DNA of 64,000 nt from Providencia manganoxydans (GTDB lineage Bacteria; Pseudomonadota; Gammaproteobacteria; Enterobacterales; Enterobacteriaceae): the NCBI RefSeq assembly GCF_016618195.1, contig NZ_CP067099.1, positions 620,001 to 684,000 of the forward strand, read 5' to 3'. The notes below the pieces were generated by a model that was given only the letters and a program-made list of their open reading frames with translations, was not told the DNA's origin and searched no databases. Numbering within the stretch: the first letter of the stretch is position 1; every line of letters begins with the position of its first letter. The position numbers were made by a program, and so were the translations under genes. Shown here in pieces: positions 34,327 to 43,156 of the stretch.

Positions 34327-35355
34327 GTGAGTATGAAAATGAATACGCTAATTCCACTTCACAAAAGCTTATTTACGGATAGACCAACACTGATCATTAA
34401 AAATAACCATTTTACGGCACATGCCTTTCGATATGCTTCGGGTGTTGAAGGTTTAAGAATTGAAAATTCACAGGGCTATCTGACCGTTTTACCATTTCTA
34501 GGGCAAATGATTTGGGATGCGGAGTTCTGTGGGCAAAATCTGAAAATGGATAATATGTTTTCAGAGCCTAAACCAGTAAAAACGGTAGTAGAAACCTATG
34601 GGTGTTTTGCTTTCCATTCAGGTTTAATTAGTAATGGCTGTCCATCGCCAGAGGATAATCATCCATTACATGGTGAAATGCCTTGTGCAGCGATGGATAG
34701 TGCATGGTTATCGTTATCAGCAAACAGCTTACAAGTTTGTGGTAAATATGAATATGTCATGGGATTTGGTCACCATTATCTTGCAGAACCAAGTGTAAAA
34801 TTAACTACGGATAGCGCGCTATTTGATATTCAAATGTCAGTAACTAACTTAGCATCCGTCCCTATGCCGCTGCAATACATGTGTCATATGAATTACGCCT
34901 ATGTTGATGATGCACAACTGAGTCAAAATGTGCCTGACACCGCCATTATGTTACGTGAATCTATTCCTGGGCATGTTCATCCAACACCACAGTGGCTAGA
35001 GTTTAATCAGGCTATTCAATCAGGTAAAATCACATTGGAGCAGCTCAATCAGCCGAGCCTTTGTGATCCCGAAATTGTGTTCTTTATCGATAATTTAGCT
35101 CAATACACCCAACACCCTGAATTTCGTATGACATCGCCTGAAGGAACTTCGTTTGTAACGCGTTTCAGTGCTTCAGAGCTCAATTATGCGACTCGCTGGA
35201 TCCTGTATAATGGTGATCAAAAAGTAGGTGCATTTGTTTTACCTGCAACGTGTCGACCGGAAGGTTTTTTAGCTGCAAAAAATAATCAAACTCTCATTTG
35301 GTTAGAGGCAGGAGAAAAGCGGCAGTTTACCGTGACAACAGGGGTTGAAAAATAA
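34327..35355 (+). CDS. deoX: DeoX-like aldose-epimerase-fold protein
   Basis: The 342-residue product has the galactose-mutarotase-like beta-sandwich pattern. Marks are LPFLGQMIWDAEFCGQNLKM near the N-terminus, then FHSGLISNGCPSPEDNHPLH with a His (HGEMP), YMCHMNYAYV, and a C-terminal IWLEAGEKRQFTV. It follows deoP as deoX does in Salmonella, where its exact function is uncertain. Anomer conversion of deoxyribose is the natural guess. The start is taken at GTG 34327; ATGs at 34333 and 34339 are nearly equivalent and none has a strong ribosome binding site. Confidence 0.82.
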   Translation: MSMKMNTLIPLHKSLFTDRPTLIIKNNHFTAHAFRYASGVEGLRIENSQGYLTVLPFLGQMIWDAEFCGQNLKMDNMFSEPKPVKTVVETYGCFAFHSGLISNGCPSPEDNHPLHGEMPCAAMDSAWLSLSANSLQVCGKYEYVMGFGHHYLAEPSVKLTTDSALFDIQMSVTNLASVPMPLQYMCHMNYAYVDDAQLSQNVPDTAIMLRESIPGHVHPTPQWLEFNQAIQSGKITLEQLNQPSLCDPEIVFFIDNLAQYTQHPEFRMTSPEGTSFVTRFSASELNYATRWILYNGDQKVGAFVLPATCRPEGFLAAKNNQTLIWLEAGEKRQFTVTTGVEK

Positions 35356-35365
35356 TCTTGTCACC

Positions 35366-35396
35366 AGCACAGGTACTGTCTGGACCTGTGCTTTTA
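35366..35396. terminator. Intrinsic terminator after deoX
   Basis: AGCACAGGT (35366-35374) pairs perfectly with ACCTGTGCT (35384-35392), followed by TTT. It separates the convergent deoX and DUF2750 genes and slightly overlaps the end of the latter. Confidence 0.75.
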
Positions 35397-35789
35397 CTGG
35401 TATTGTTTGCATTCCTCAATTAAGTCTTGCAAAAGAGGGTTTGCTTCAGTGATAACATAGGTTTGGCACTGTGGATCCATCATAATTGCAATTGTTATAT
35501 TCGCTTCATGCATATCAGGTAACATTTCCGTCATTAAATAGGTTAAATCCAGCTGTTTTGCTGCAAAATGTGACCATTTCCCCTCTAAATTACGCTCAAC
35601 ATAGGCTTTTGCTGGCCAAACTGGAAACAACAATCGATGATGATCATCTTTGAACGTTACTAGCTCATTGACATCACACAAAGTCCAAACTTCCTGCCAA
35701 TCGGCAACTTTACCAACAAAATAAAGGTATTTTTGTTGTAAGCTTAGCTCTAGTACATTTTTAATCTGTTTTTGATTTGGGCTAAACAT
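35394..35789 (-). CDS. DUF2750 family protein
   Basis: The 131-residue cytoplasmic protein carries the DUF2750 pattern YFVGKVADWQEVWTLCD (about residues 23-39), then LLFPVWPAKAYVERNLEGKW. Function is unknown for the family. It is a single-gene unit between the deoxyribose genes and the channel gene. I see no signal peptide or membrane segment. Confidence 0.78.
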   Translation of the reverse strand: MFSPNQKQIKNVLELSLQQKYLYFVGKVADWQEVWTLCDVNELVTFKDDHHRLLFPVWPAKAYVERNLEGKWSHFAAKQLDLTYLMTEMLPDMHEANITIAIMMDPQCQTYVITEANPLLQDLIEECKQYQ

Positions 35790-35943
35790 ATTATCTGCTC
35801 TGGATTAGATGCTCTAAAAAAGTGACTGATAATTATCAAGAAAATAAACTCTAAAGTTGTTATCTTAGTAACGTTTTAAATAGTTCGCAATGTAACAAAT
35901 ACCATCGAAAAATGTAAAGTATGGCTGTTGAGGGCAGTAAAGT

Positions 35944-36963
35944 ATGATTGACACATTACTCGAAAAATATGCGATCGGGATTACGATCATTACAGTATTT
36001 TTAGCCATTTTTATTGTTTTCGAGATGCTCAGTAAAAGGCATAAACACAAACATAAACGTAAAAGCATTTTGATTCATGTTATTCAAACCGCCGTATTAT
36101 GCGGGATAGTTGTGGTTGCGGCGCAGTATGTTGATATGGCAGCGACCGACTTTGATTTGACCTTTATTTCAACACCATTGGTTAATTTTATAACAGTTGC
36201 ATTAATTGCCGTTATTCTGATGCGCAAGTTATTTCAACTGGCTAACCGGCTTGAAAAAGCGCAAATAAAGAAAGGCAGCGATCCAACATCAGCACGTATC
36301 ATTGCAAGGGTATTTAAAACGGCAACATTCGTCGTGATCATCTTACTATTTGGTGAACATTTTGGAATGAGCCTGTCAGGATTAATGGCTTTTGGTGGTA
36401 TAGGTGGTATTGCTATCGGTATGGCAGGTAAAGATATACTGAGTAACTTCTTCTCAGGGATCATGCTGTATTTTGATAGACCTTTTAATATTGGTGATTG
36501 GGTGAGTTCTCCCGATAGAAATATTGAAGGGACAGTGGTAGAGATTGGTTGGCGGATCACGAAAATTATCACTTTTGATCATCGACCTCTGTATATTCCA
36601 AACTCTGTATTTTCATCAATAAGTGTGGAAAACCCTGGTCGTATGACCAACCGTCGGATCAAAACCGCGATAGGCCTGCGTTATGAGGATGCTGATAAGA
36701 TAGGCGTCATTGTTAGCGATATTCGCACTATGTTGCAGCAAGACCCTAGCATTGATACAGGGCAAACCTTATTGGTTTACTTTGATGAATTTGCTGATTC
36801 ATCCTTAAATATCATGGTGTATTGTTTCACTAAAACAACCGTTTGGGCGGAATGGTTAGCAGCACAACAAGGTGTTTATTTGAAGATAATTGATATTGTT
36901 AAACAGCATGGCGCTGACTTTGCGTTTCCTTCGCAAACACTGTACATGGAAAAAAACAACTAA
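35944..36963 (+). CDS. Mechanosensitive channel, MscS family
   Basis: The 339-residue protein has three or more N-terminal membrane helices (about 8-30, 45-65 and 75-95), and then the MscS pore region [19 protein letters not shown] rich in Gly and Ala. The beta domain follows: [22 protein letters not shown] and YIPNSVFSS. Such channels open under membrane tension and release solutes during osmotic downshock. It is shorter than MscK-type members and slightly longer than MscS itself. The ATG follows GGGCAG. It appears to be transcribed alone; a strong RNA hairpin (36979-37030) follows it. Confidence 0.9.
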   Translation: MIDTLLEKYAIGITIITVFLAIFIVFEMLSKRHKHKHKRKSILIHVIQTAVLCGIVVVAAQYVDMAATDFDLTFISTPLVNFITVALIAVILMRKLFQLANRLEKAQIKKGSDPTSARIIARVFKTATFVVIILLFGEHFGMSLSGLMAFGGIGGIAIGMAGKDILSNFFSGIMLYFDRPFNIGDWVSSPDRNIEGTVVEIGWRITKIITFDHRPLYIPNSVFSSISVENPGRMTNRRIKTAIGLRYEDADKIGVIVSDIRTMLQQDPSIDTGQTLLVYFDEFADSSLNIMVYCFTKTTVWAEWLAAQQGVYLKIIDIVKQHGADFAFPSQTLYMEKNN

Positions 36964-36978
36964 CGTCCCATTCCTGAT

Positions 36979-37030
36979 AAAATTGCCGACTAATATTCTG
37001 ATTAAAATCTCAATGTTGGTCGGTGATTTT
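36979..37030 (+). other. Long RNA hairpin between the MscS and speC genes
   Basis: Arms AAAATTGCCGACTAATATT (36979-36997) and AATGTTGGTCGGTGATTTT (37012-37030) pair along all 19 positions when G-U pairs are allowed. There are four wobble pairs and a 14-base loop. The wobbles are only stable in plus-strand RNA; on the other strand they would be A-C mismatches. No T run follows directly, so it may be a processed 3' end of the channel mRNA or part of a long speC leader. Confidence 0.55.
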
Positions 37031-37235
37031 ACTTGATGTAACATTTTTCATGTTTAATTCTGTTTTCTTTCAGTGCACGCCTAAATATTTTTATGCGATT
37101 AACCAGCGGGTTATAAAAGATCATCTGCTTTATAGTACGTCTAATTATTTCTAAGCGTACTGAGCATTCCAATCTTAGTTTCTATCCAGTATATTGTCGG
37201 CCTCTTTTCCTCAGCTAACCAAGAGCCAGACTGTT

Positions 37236-39395
37236 ATGCAAAAAATTAATGTGGCATGTAGTCAGGGGGTCGCAATCTACTTTTCGGGGGATTTCCAATG
37301 GGTAGATATTCGCGATGCACAGTTAAACAATATTGCTGCTGTTGTGCTATCCGAACAGGATGCCAATCAAGGGCTGTGGAAAAGAGTTGCTGATAGCAAA
37401 CTCAGTATTCCACTGTTTATCATTAGTGATAAACAGCTCCCTAATGATATTAAAATTCCTCCCTATTTAACGGGAATTTTACCGCCGGCACCTGCTGAGC
37501 GTACAGAAAATAGTCGCCAATTATTTGATGCCGCAACGCGCTATCTTGAACAATTATTACCTCCATTTTTTGCACGAATGATGGATTATGCCGCAGGTCA
37601 TAACGTTACTTTTGCTTGTCCTGGCCATCAAGGCGGGCAATTTTTCCGTCGCCACCCAACGGGCGAACAGTTTTATCAGTTTTATGGGGAAAATTTGTTT
37701 CGCACTGATTTATGTAATGCTGATGTGGCGATGGGAGATTTATTAATTCACGAAGGTGCAGCAAAAGAAGCACAAAAATTTGCTGCAAAAGTATTCAATG
37801 CAGACAAAACCTATTTTGTACTAAATGGGACTTCCTCATCCAATAAGGTGGTACTTAATGCCTTATTAACACCGGGTGATTTGGTACTGTTTGATCGTAA
37901 TAATCATAAATCTAACCACCATGGCGCCTTAATTCAGGCGGGGGCAACACCTGTATATTTAGAGACCGCTCGTAACCCGTTTGGTTTTATCGGTGGAATT
38001 GATGCACACTGCTTTGAAGAAAGCTATTTGCGTGGACTCATTGATGATGTAATGCCAGAAAAGAGTGCTACTGCGCGCCCATTCCGCTTGGCGGTGATCC
38101 AATTGGGGACTTACGATGGCACTGTATATAATGCAAAGCAAGTAGTCGATAAAATCGGTCACCTTTGTGACTACATTTTATTTGATTCAGCATGGGTCGG
38201 TTATGAGCAATTCATTCCAATGATGCGTCAATGTTCACCATTATTATTGGAACTGAATGAAAATGATCCTGGCATTATGGTGACTCAGTCGGTACATAAA
38301 CAGTTAGCAGGGTTCTCTCAAGCATCACAAATTCATAAGAAAGATAATCATATAAAGGGGCAACCGCGTTTTGTGTCCCATAAAAAGCTCAATAATGCAT
38401 TTATGATGCATGCATCAACCAGCCCATTTTATCCGTTGTTTGCTTCTCTTGATGTCAATGCTCGTATACATCAAGGGGATGCGGGTGAAATGATGTGGAT
38501 GGAGTGCGTTAAGCAAGGGATTGAGGTGAGAAAAGCGATTATTAACCACTGTAACTATTTCAGGCCATTTATACCTGAACTAGTGGATGATAAGCCATGG
38601 CAAACCTATCCAACAGAGCAAATAGCCTCTGATCAGCGCTTTTTTAATTTCATACCTAAACAGCGTTGGCATGCATTTGATGGTTATGCAGAAAATCAAT
38701 ATTTTGTGGATCCATGTAAATTAATGCTCACCACGCCAGGTATTGATGCTCAAACTGGTGAGTATGAAGCTTTTGGTGTTCCTGCCACTATATTGGCGCA
38801 TTTTTTGCGCGAACATGGCGTGATCCCTGAAAAATGCGATTTGAATTCAATTCTATTTTTACTGACCCCCGCAGAAAGCCAAGAAAAGCTTGATTTATTG
38901 GTGATGCATTTGATTCGTTTTGAACAGTTTCTAGATGAAGATGCATTATTAGAGGATGTATTGCCGTCAGTTTATCAACGCTATCAACAGCATTATCAAG
39001 GTTATACTCTGCGTCGCTTATGTCAGGAAATGCATCAATTAAGCGTTGAATATAATATTAAACAGCTACAAAAAGAGATGTTTCGCAGGCAGCATTTTCC
39101 TACGGTGAAAATGAATCCGCAGCAAGCTCACCTTGAGTTTATTCGTGGCAATGTGGAGTTGTTACCATTATCCGAGTTAGAAGGCCGTATTGCTGCCGAA
39201 GGTGCGTTACCCTATCCTCCGGGTGTATTATGCGTAGTTCCCGGTGAAGTGTGGGAAGGGCCAGTATTGCGTTATTTCCAAGCTTTAGAAGCAGGGATCA
39301 ATTTACTCCCCGGTTTTGCGCCTGAGTTACAAGGGGTCTATCTTCCAAAAACAGAAGATGGACAAAAGCGTGTTTATGCGCATGTTTTAAAATAA
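37236..39395 (+). CDS. speC: Ornithine decarboxylase, constitutive type
   Basis: The 719-residue protein has the three-part layout of enterobacterial ornithine decarboxylases. It has an N-terminal wing, the PLP domain with FACPGHQGGQFF, FVLNGTSSSNKVV and the PLP lysine in TQSVHKQLAGFSQ, and the C-terminal domain ending AHVLK. It matches E. coli SpeC closely (LFDRNNHKSNHHGALIQAGA). No potE antiporter gene follows, which favours the biosynthetic SpeC over inducible SpeF. The product is putrescine. The ATG at 37236 is chosen to fit SpeC length; a TTG at 37194 in frame is also possible. Confidence 0.93.
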   Translation: MQKINVACSQGVAIYFSGDFQWVDIRDAQLNNIAAVVLSEQDANQGLWKRVADSKLSIPLFIISDKQLPNDIKIPPYLTGILPPAPAERTENSRQLFDAATRYLEQLLPPFFARMMDYAAGHNVTFACPGHQGGQFFRRHPTGEQFYQFYGENLFRTDLCNADVAMGDLLIHEGAAKEAQKFAAKVFNADKTYFVLNGTSSSNKVVLNALLTPGDLVLFDRNNHKSNHHGALIQAGATPVYLETARNPFGFIGGIDAHCFEESYLRGLIDDVMPEKSATARPFRLAVIQLGTYDGTVYNAKQVVDKIGHLCDYILFDSAWVGYEQFIPMMRQCSPLLLELNENDPGIMVTQSVHKQLAGFSQASQIHKKDNHIKGQPRFVSHKKLNNAFMMHASTSPFYPLFASLDVNARIHQGDAGEMMWMECVKQGIEVRKAIINHCNYFRPFIPELVDDKPWQTYPTEQIASDQRFFNFIPKQRWHAFDGYAENQYFVDPCKLMLTTPGIDAQTGEYEAFGVPATILAHFLREHGVIPEKCDLNSILFLLTPAESQEKLDLLVMHLIRFEQFLDEDALLEDVLPSVYQRYQQHYQGYTLRRLCQEMHQLSVEYNIKQLQKEMFRRQHFPTVKMNPQQAHLEFIRGNVELLPLSELEGRIAAEGALPYPPGVLCVVPGEVWEGPVLRYFQALEAGINLLPGFAPELQGVYLPKTEDGQKRVYAHVLK

Positions 39396-39404
39396 TCGTT
39401 AGAA

Positions 39405-39437
39405 ATTGCCTACAGCATAAAATAGGTTGTGGGCAAT
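39405..39437 (+). terminator. Hairpin after speC
   Basis: ATTGCCTACA (39405-39414) pairs with TGTGGGCAAT (39428-39437) over ten positions with one G-U pair, just after the speC stop. The following ACTTCTT is only weakly T-rich. Confidence 0.45.
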
Positions 39438-39579
39438 ACTTCTTGATAAAAGACATCACTTACGCCTTTATTAGTGCCATTGAAAAGTATAACTTTGAGA
39501 TGGCTAACAATGCGTTACCAATAATTTATCTATACACTAAAAATAATGGACCTGTTATTTATGCTTAAAGGTAGGGTGT

Positions 39580-40515
39580 ATGGCAAAAAAAATTATTCTT
39601 GATTGCGATCCGGGGCATGATGATGCAATCGCACTTCTCTTGGCCTACGGTAATCCTGAAATTGACTTACTAGCGGTTACCACAGTAGCGGGTAATCAGA
39701 CTCTGGAAAAAGTAACCCATAATGCGCTAGCTGTGGCTGAAATGGCGAAAATCCAAGGTATCCCTTTTGCTGCGGGAGCTTCTCGGCCATTAGTGCGTGA
39801 AATAGAGGTGGCTCCAGATATTCACGGCGATTCTGGTTTAGATGGCCCAAAACTGCCTGAGCCGACATTGATGTTGGAAAGTTGCCATGCTGTCGAGTTA
39901 ATTATTAAACTTATCATGTCACATCCACCTAAAACCATTACCTTAGTACCAACAGGTGCATTGACTAATATTGCGCTTGCGGCAAGGCTTGAGCCCCGTA
40001 TTGTCGAAAGGGTCAAAGAAGTAGTTTTGATGGGGGGCGGGTATCATGTCGGTAATTGGAGCGCTGTCGCGGAATTTAATATTAAGATTGACCCTGAAGC
40101 GGCACATATTGTTTTCAATGAAAAATGGCCATTAACGATGGTTGGACTCGACTTAACTCACCAAGCATTAGCAACCCCCGATATTGTCGCGAATATCACC
40201 GAAGTGGGAACGGATTGCTCTCAATTTGTGATCGAATTATTAGCGTTTTTTGGCAGGATGTATAAACAGGCTCAAGGTTTCGATGCTCCTCCAGTACATG
40301 ATCCCTGCGCTGTTGCTTATGTTATTGACCCAACGGTAATGACGACGCAGCGTGTACCGGTAGATATTGAACTAACAGGGACATTAACATTAGGCATGAC
40401 AGTCGCTGATTTTCGTCATCCTGCACCCGATGATTGCCATACTCAAGTTGCAGTTAAACTCGATCATGCTAAATTTTGGCAGCTGGTGGTCGATGCATTA
40501 AAGAATATTCGATAA
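39580..40515 (+). CDS. Nucleoside hydrolase (RihA/RihB type)
   Basis: The 311-residue protein starts with the family calcium-binding motif LDCDPGHDDAIALLLAYG. It continues with TTVAGNQTLEKV, DIHGDSGLDGPKLPEP, VPTGALTNIAL and VVLMGGGYHVGNWSAVAEFN. The late catalytic His is in APPVHDPCAVAY. These are inosine-uridine-preferring nucleoside hydrolase family features; the strongest likeness is to the pyrimidine-type RihA and RihB. It splits ribonucleosides into base and ribose. Specificity cannot be settled by eye. It is followed 14 bases later by a DUF6882 gene, perhaps co-transcribed. Confidence 0.9.
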   Translation: MAKKIILDCDPGHDDAIALLLAYGNPEIDLLAVTTVAGNQTLEKVTHNALAVAEMAKIQGIPFAAGASRPLVREIEVAPDIHGDSGLDGPKLPEPTLMLESCHAVELIIKLIMSHPPKTITLVPTGALTNIALAARLEPRIVERVKEVVLMGGGYHVGNWSAVAEFNIKIDPEAAHIVFNEKWPLTMVGLDLTHQALATPDIVANITEVGTDCSQFVIELLAFFGRMYKQAQGFDAPPVHDPCAVAYVIDPTVMTTQRVPVDIELTGTLTLGMTVADFRHPAPDDCHTQVAVKLDHAKFWQLVVDALKNIR

Positions 40516-40529
40516 TTAAGGTAATGATC

Positions 40530-41012
40530 ATGGATCAACAACTAGAAAATATGCCTTATGCTGCATTAATCGAGCGCAGCATGAATTCTTTACAATATAA
40601 AAATCAATTTCATTGCGATAACTGGAAACTTGATGAAGCGAATTGGTCTGTTGATCAAGAGCAGGGGACAATCATATTTCAAGCCCCAGACAATATAGTG
40701 GTTACAGCGCCTGTACAAATAACTGGTACTTATGATCAAAACCAAGGTAGCTGGATGTGGGGGTGGGCAAATAGCTCAATTGAAGAGCCGCTTATTCGAG
40801 ATGCTCTGGCAGTGCAGGAATTTGGTGAGCGCCATGGTTATGAGCCTTTAACTGAAGCAATTTGTGAAATTGATGAAATTGAAGCATGGCAATATGCTGC
40901 TTTGGCTTGTGAATTAAATCAGCAACAAGGTGTGTATCGTGGGGTTTCAGGTAATGTATTGATTTTTATGACTTTCGGTGAGATTTCGGTACGGCGAATG
41001 AGTGCTGATTAA
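40530..41012 (+). CDS. DUF6882 family protein
   Basis: The 160-residue protein has the pattern GSWMWGWANSSIEEPLIRDA, then EFGERHGYEPLT and VLIFMTFGE, which I associate with DUF6882. The start is taken at ATG 40530, eight bases after AAGG; the ATG at 40524 is too close to that site and the frame opening at 40476 lies inside the nucleoside hydrolase gene. No signal peptide is seen. The function is unknown. A 27-base imperfect hairpin (CACTCCACAAT / ATTGTGAAGTG) follows the stop. Confidence 0.72.
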   Translation: MDQQLENMPYAALIERSMNSLQYKNQFHCDNWKLDEANWSVDQEQGTIIFQAPDNIVVTAPVQITGTYDQNQGSWMWGWANSSIEEPLIRDALAVQEFGERHGYEPLTEAICEIDEIEAWQYAALACELNQQQGVYRGVSGNVLIFMTFGEISVRRMSAD

Positions 41013-41118
41013 CACTCCACAATGTTGTATTGTGAAGTGATTTGGCCACGATTTAAATAAAGCGTCTGTAGCGCGAACAGCCGCCTTATTGTCTAAATTT
41101 TATAGGTAATATATTTCT

Positions 41119-42288
41119 CTATTGACGACTTTCAATCTTACCATTAACAATCGTAAAGTTTGGCGCTAGCTCACAGATATTTGAGCCTATATTTGGATAG
41201 GTTGTTGTATGTATATAGCAAACATATTTATCCAAATACTTTTTATCTAAGTATTTTAATTGATTTGCTATTCTAGGTTGCATTGCATAGGTTGGATTAT
41301 GGCAAACTTTATTTTTATCTTTAGCTGCAATATAGTTGCAATAATCTCGGTCAGTATCATCCATTAATTGTTTTAACTGAGTTGCAGAGATCTTTTTCCC
41401 TATTTTGAATAGATTACTATTTACCTTTTTCTGAGAAAAACCACGATCCATTGCCTTTTTATCATAAGATAAGAGTCTGTTTTGATGAATGATAGAATTT
41501 TTCCTAGAGAATAAATTGGTAATATCGCTATCTGATTTAATTGGATAAAAAGTACCTTCAAAATCATTATTTTCATTTTTAAATTGACATAATTTAGAGT
41601 CTTGTGGGCAGTAACTATAGTACAAACAATCATCATAGAGAGCATATACTGCATCTTTCGAGTTGACTCTTTGAGTTTGTGAAAAGGTGGCTGATTGGAA
41701 AGCTTGACGTCCTTTACATTTACCATAATCAACAGTAACAGTGACCTCTTTTGCATTATAAGCTTTAAATGCACCTACTTTTTTAGGAACAATATGAATT
41801 TTGACGACAATGTCACCATATTCAACTTTTTTGTCTTGATAGCTGCTACTATTACTCGAGTCGGATTTACAGTCTAACTTGCCTGTCGGATTATTTTTAT
41901 TATAAGTTGCTATTGAGGTTTTATCACTATGAAAGTTAGTCCTAGCTTTGTTTGATAAACAAACTTGATATTCAAAATATCCATAGTGGTATTGATCGAA
42001 GACCATGTCTAAATATAAATCATCTTCTATCTTATGGACATAAATACCACCTGTTCCGCGTAATGCTAGACCTTTAGAATGAAAGCGGTTTTCATTATCT
42101 GCATAAATAACCCCGGCAGGTAAGCTTCCCACTCTATCCCACATCAATCTCTTTTCAAGGGTAATATTGTCATCTAGTTCATTTTTTATTAAAACACTAA
42201 CGTATTGGCTTGCCTCAGCATAGGTATAATGACTTGTAGCCATAAGACATAACAATATAAACTTAAAAAAAAATGTAGGTATTTTCAT
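41119..42288 (-). CDS. Secreted protein of the type IVb pilus operon (TcpF/CofJ position)
   Basis: The 389-residue product begins with a clear signal peptide (KIPTFFFKFILLCLMATSH, cleaved near TYAEA). The mature part starts with a beta-rich domain (YVSVLIKNELDDNITLEKR, then GLALRGTGGIYVHK). It has about twelve Cys, many in the second half. I cannot match it to a named family by eye. Its place at the end of a tcp/cof-like operon, one base after the prepilin peptidase gene, is that of the secreted colonisation proteins TcpF and CofJ, which leave the cell through the pilus machinery. Secretion by that route is inferred from position only. Confidence 0.6.
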   Translation of the reverse strand: MKIPTFFFKFILLCLMATSHYTYAEASQYVSVLIKNELDDNITLEKRLMWDRVGSLPAGVIYADNENRFHSKGLALRGTGGIYVHKIEDDLYLDMVFDQYHYGYFEYQVCLSNKARTNFHSDKTSIATYNKNNPTGKLDCKSDSSNSSSYQDKKVEYGDIVVKIHIVPKKVGAFKAYNAKEVTVTVDYGKCKGRQAFQSATFSQTQRVNSKDAVYALYDDCLYYSYCPQDSKLCQFKNENNDFEGTFYPIKSDSDITNLFSRKNSIIHQNRLLSYDKKAMDRGFSQKKVNSNLFKIGKKISATQLKQLMDDTDRDYCNYIAAKDKNKVCHNPTYAMQPRIANQLKYLDKKYLDKYVCYIHTTTYPNIGSNICELAPNFTIVNGKIESRQ

Positions 42289-42289
42289 A

Positions 42290-43138
42290 TTAAACCTTAT
42301 AAGGAAGATAAAAAATAATTAGAACATTCAGTATGATTGACAAGCAAATTGATGGGCCAAACGGAATAACTTTATCTTTTATTTCGATGATATCGTCTAG
42401 GTAACTAATGTTTTTAGTAGAGCATATATTGGCTTTTTTATTAATGATATAGAAAATAATACCAAAAATAGAAGAAAAAATAATGAGATATTGAATATGG
42501 AAAATACCACACCATGCACCGCCAACAGCAAATAGTTTATAGTCTCCGAATCCTATAGCATCAATACCACGGAAATATTTAAATAAAAAACCTGTTATAA
42601 AAATAATAGTAAATATAACAATTGAGCCAATCACTGATTCCATGATTGTGATAGGTATGAAATTATACCATGCAGAAATAAACCCCAAAATAATTAGAGG
42701 TATTGTCATTATATCCGGAATTAAAAAATGCTTTAGGTCAATGAAAAAAATGCAATATAAATAACTAAAAATGACTAAAATACATATAGTTGAATTTATA
42801 CCATACTGAGGATAGAAAAGTATAAAAACAGATAGGTAAACAACACTGAAAACAGCCTCAGTGATTAAATATTTGATTGAATATGTAGAGCCACAGTGGC
42901 GGCATTCACCTTTTCTTAATAACCAGCTAATAATAGGAATATTATCAGTTTTTAATATTTTTTTATTGCAACTAGTACAGTGAGAAGCGGGATAAAATAA
43001 CGAGATTTTTTCCGGTTTATTTTTATCCTGTAACATTATTATAGGATATCTATAGATCACAACATTGATAAAACTACCAATACAAGCACCTATAATTAAA
43101 AATAAAATTGGGTAATACCAAGCTAAGAAAGAATCCAT
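42290..43138 (-). CDS. Prepilin peptidase (TcpJ/PilD type)
   Basis: The 282-residue membrane protein has the PilD layout: GACIGSFINVVIYR near the N-terminus, a tetracysteine domain (Cys54, Cys57, Cys79, Cys82), then about seven helices. The two aspartates of this aspartic protease class are Asp134 in FFIDLKHFLIPD and Asp199 in the GFGD motif. It cleaves the leader of the prepilins and methylates the new N-terminus in the inner membrane. The substrates should be the pilins at 51260 and 49558. It lies 18 bases after the TcpE-like gene. Confidence 0.92.
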   Translation of the reverse strand: MDSFLAWYYPILFLIIGACIGSFINVVIYRYPIIMLQDKNKPEKISLFYPASHCTSCNKKILKTDNIPIISWLLRKGECRHCGSTYSIKYLITEAVFSVVYLSVFILFYPQYGINSTICILVIFSYLYCIFFIDLKHFLIPDIMTIPLIILGFISAWYNFIPITIMESVIGSIVIFTIIFITGFLFKYFRGIDAIGFGDYKLFAVGGAWCGIFHIQYLIIFSSIFGIIFYIINKKANICSTKNISYLDDIIEIKDKVIPFGPSICLSIILNVLIIFYLPYKV

Positions 43139-43156
43139 AAATTTACCATTATATAT

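Noticed and set aside
37194..37235. TTG start for speC
   Set aside because: It would add 14 residues with no counterpart in SpeC; it remains possible but ATG 37236 is the simpler choice.
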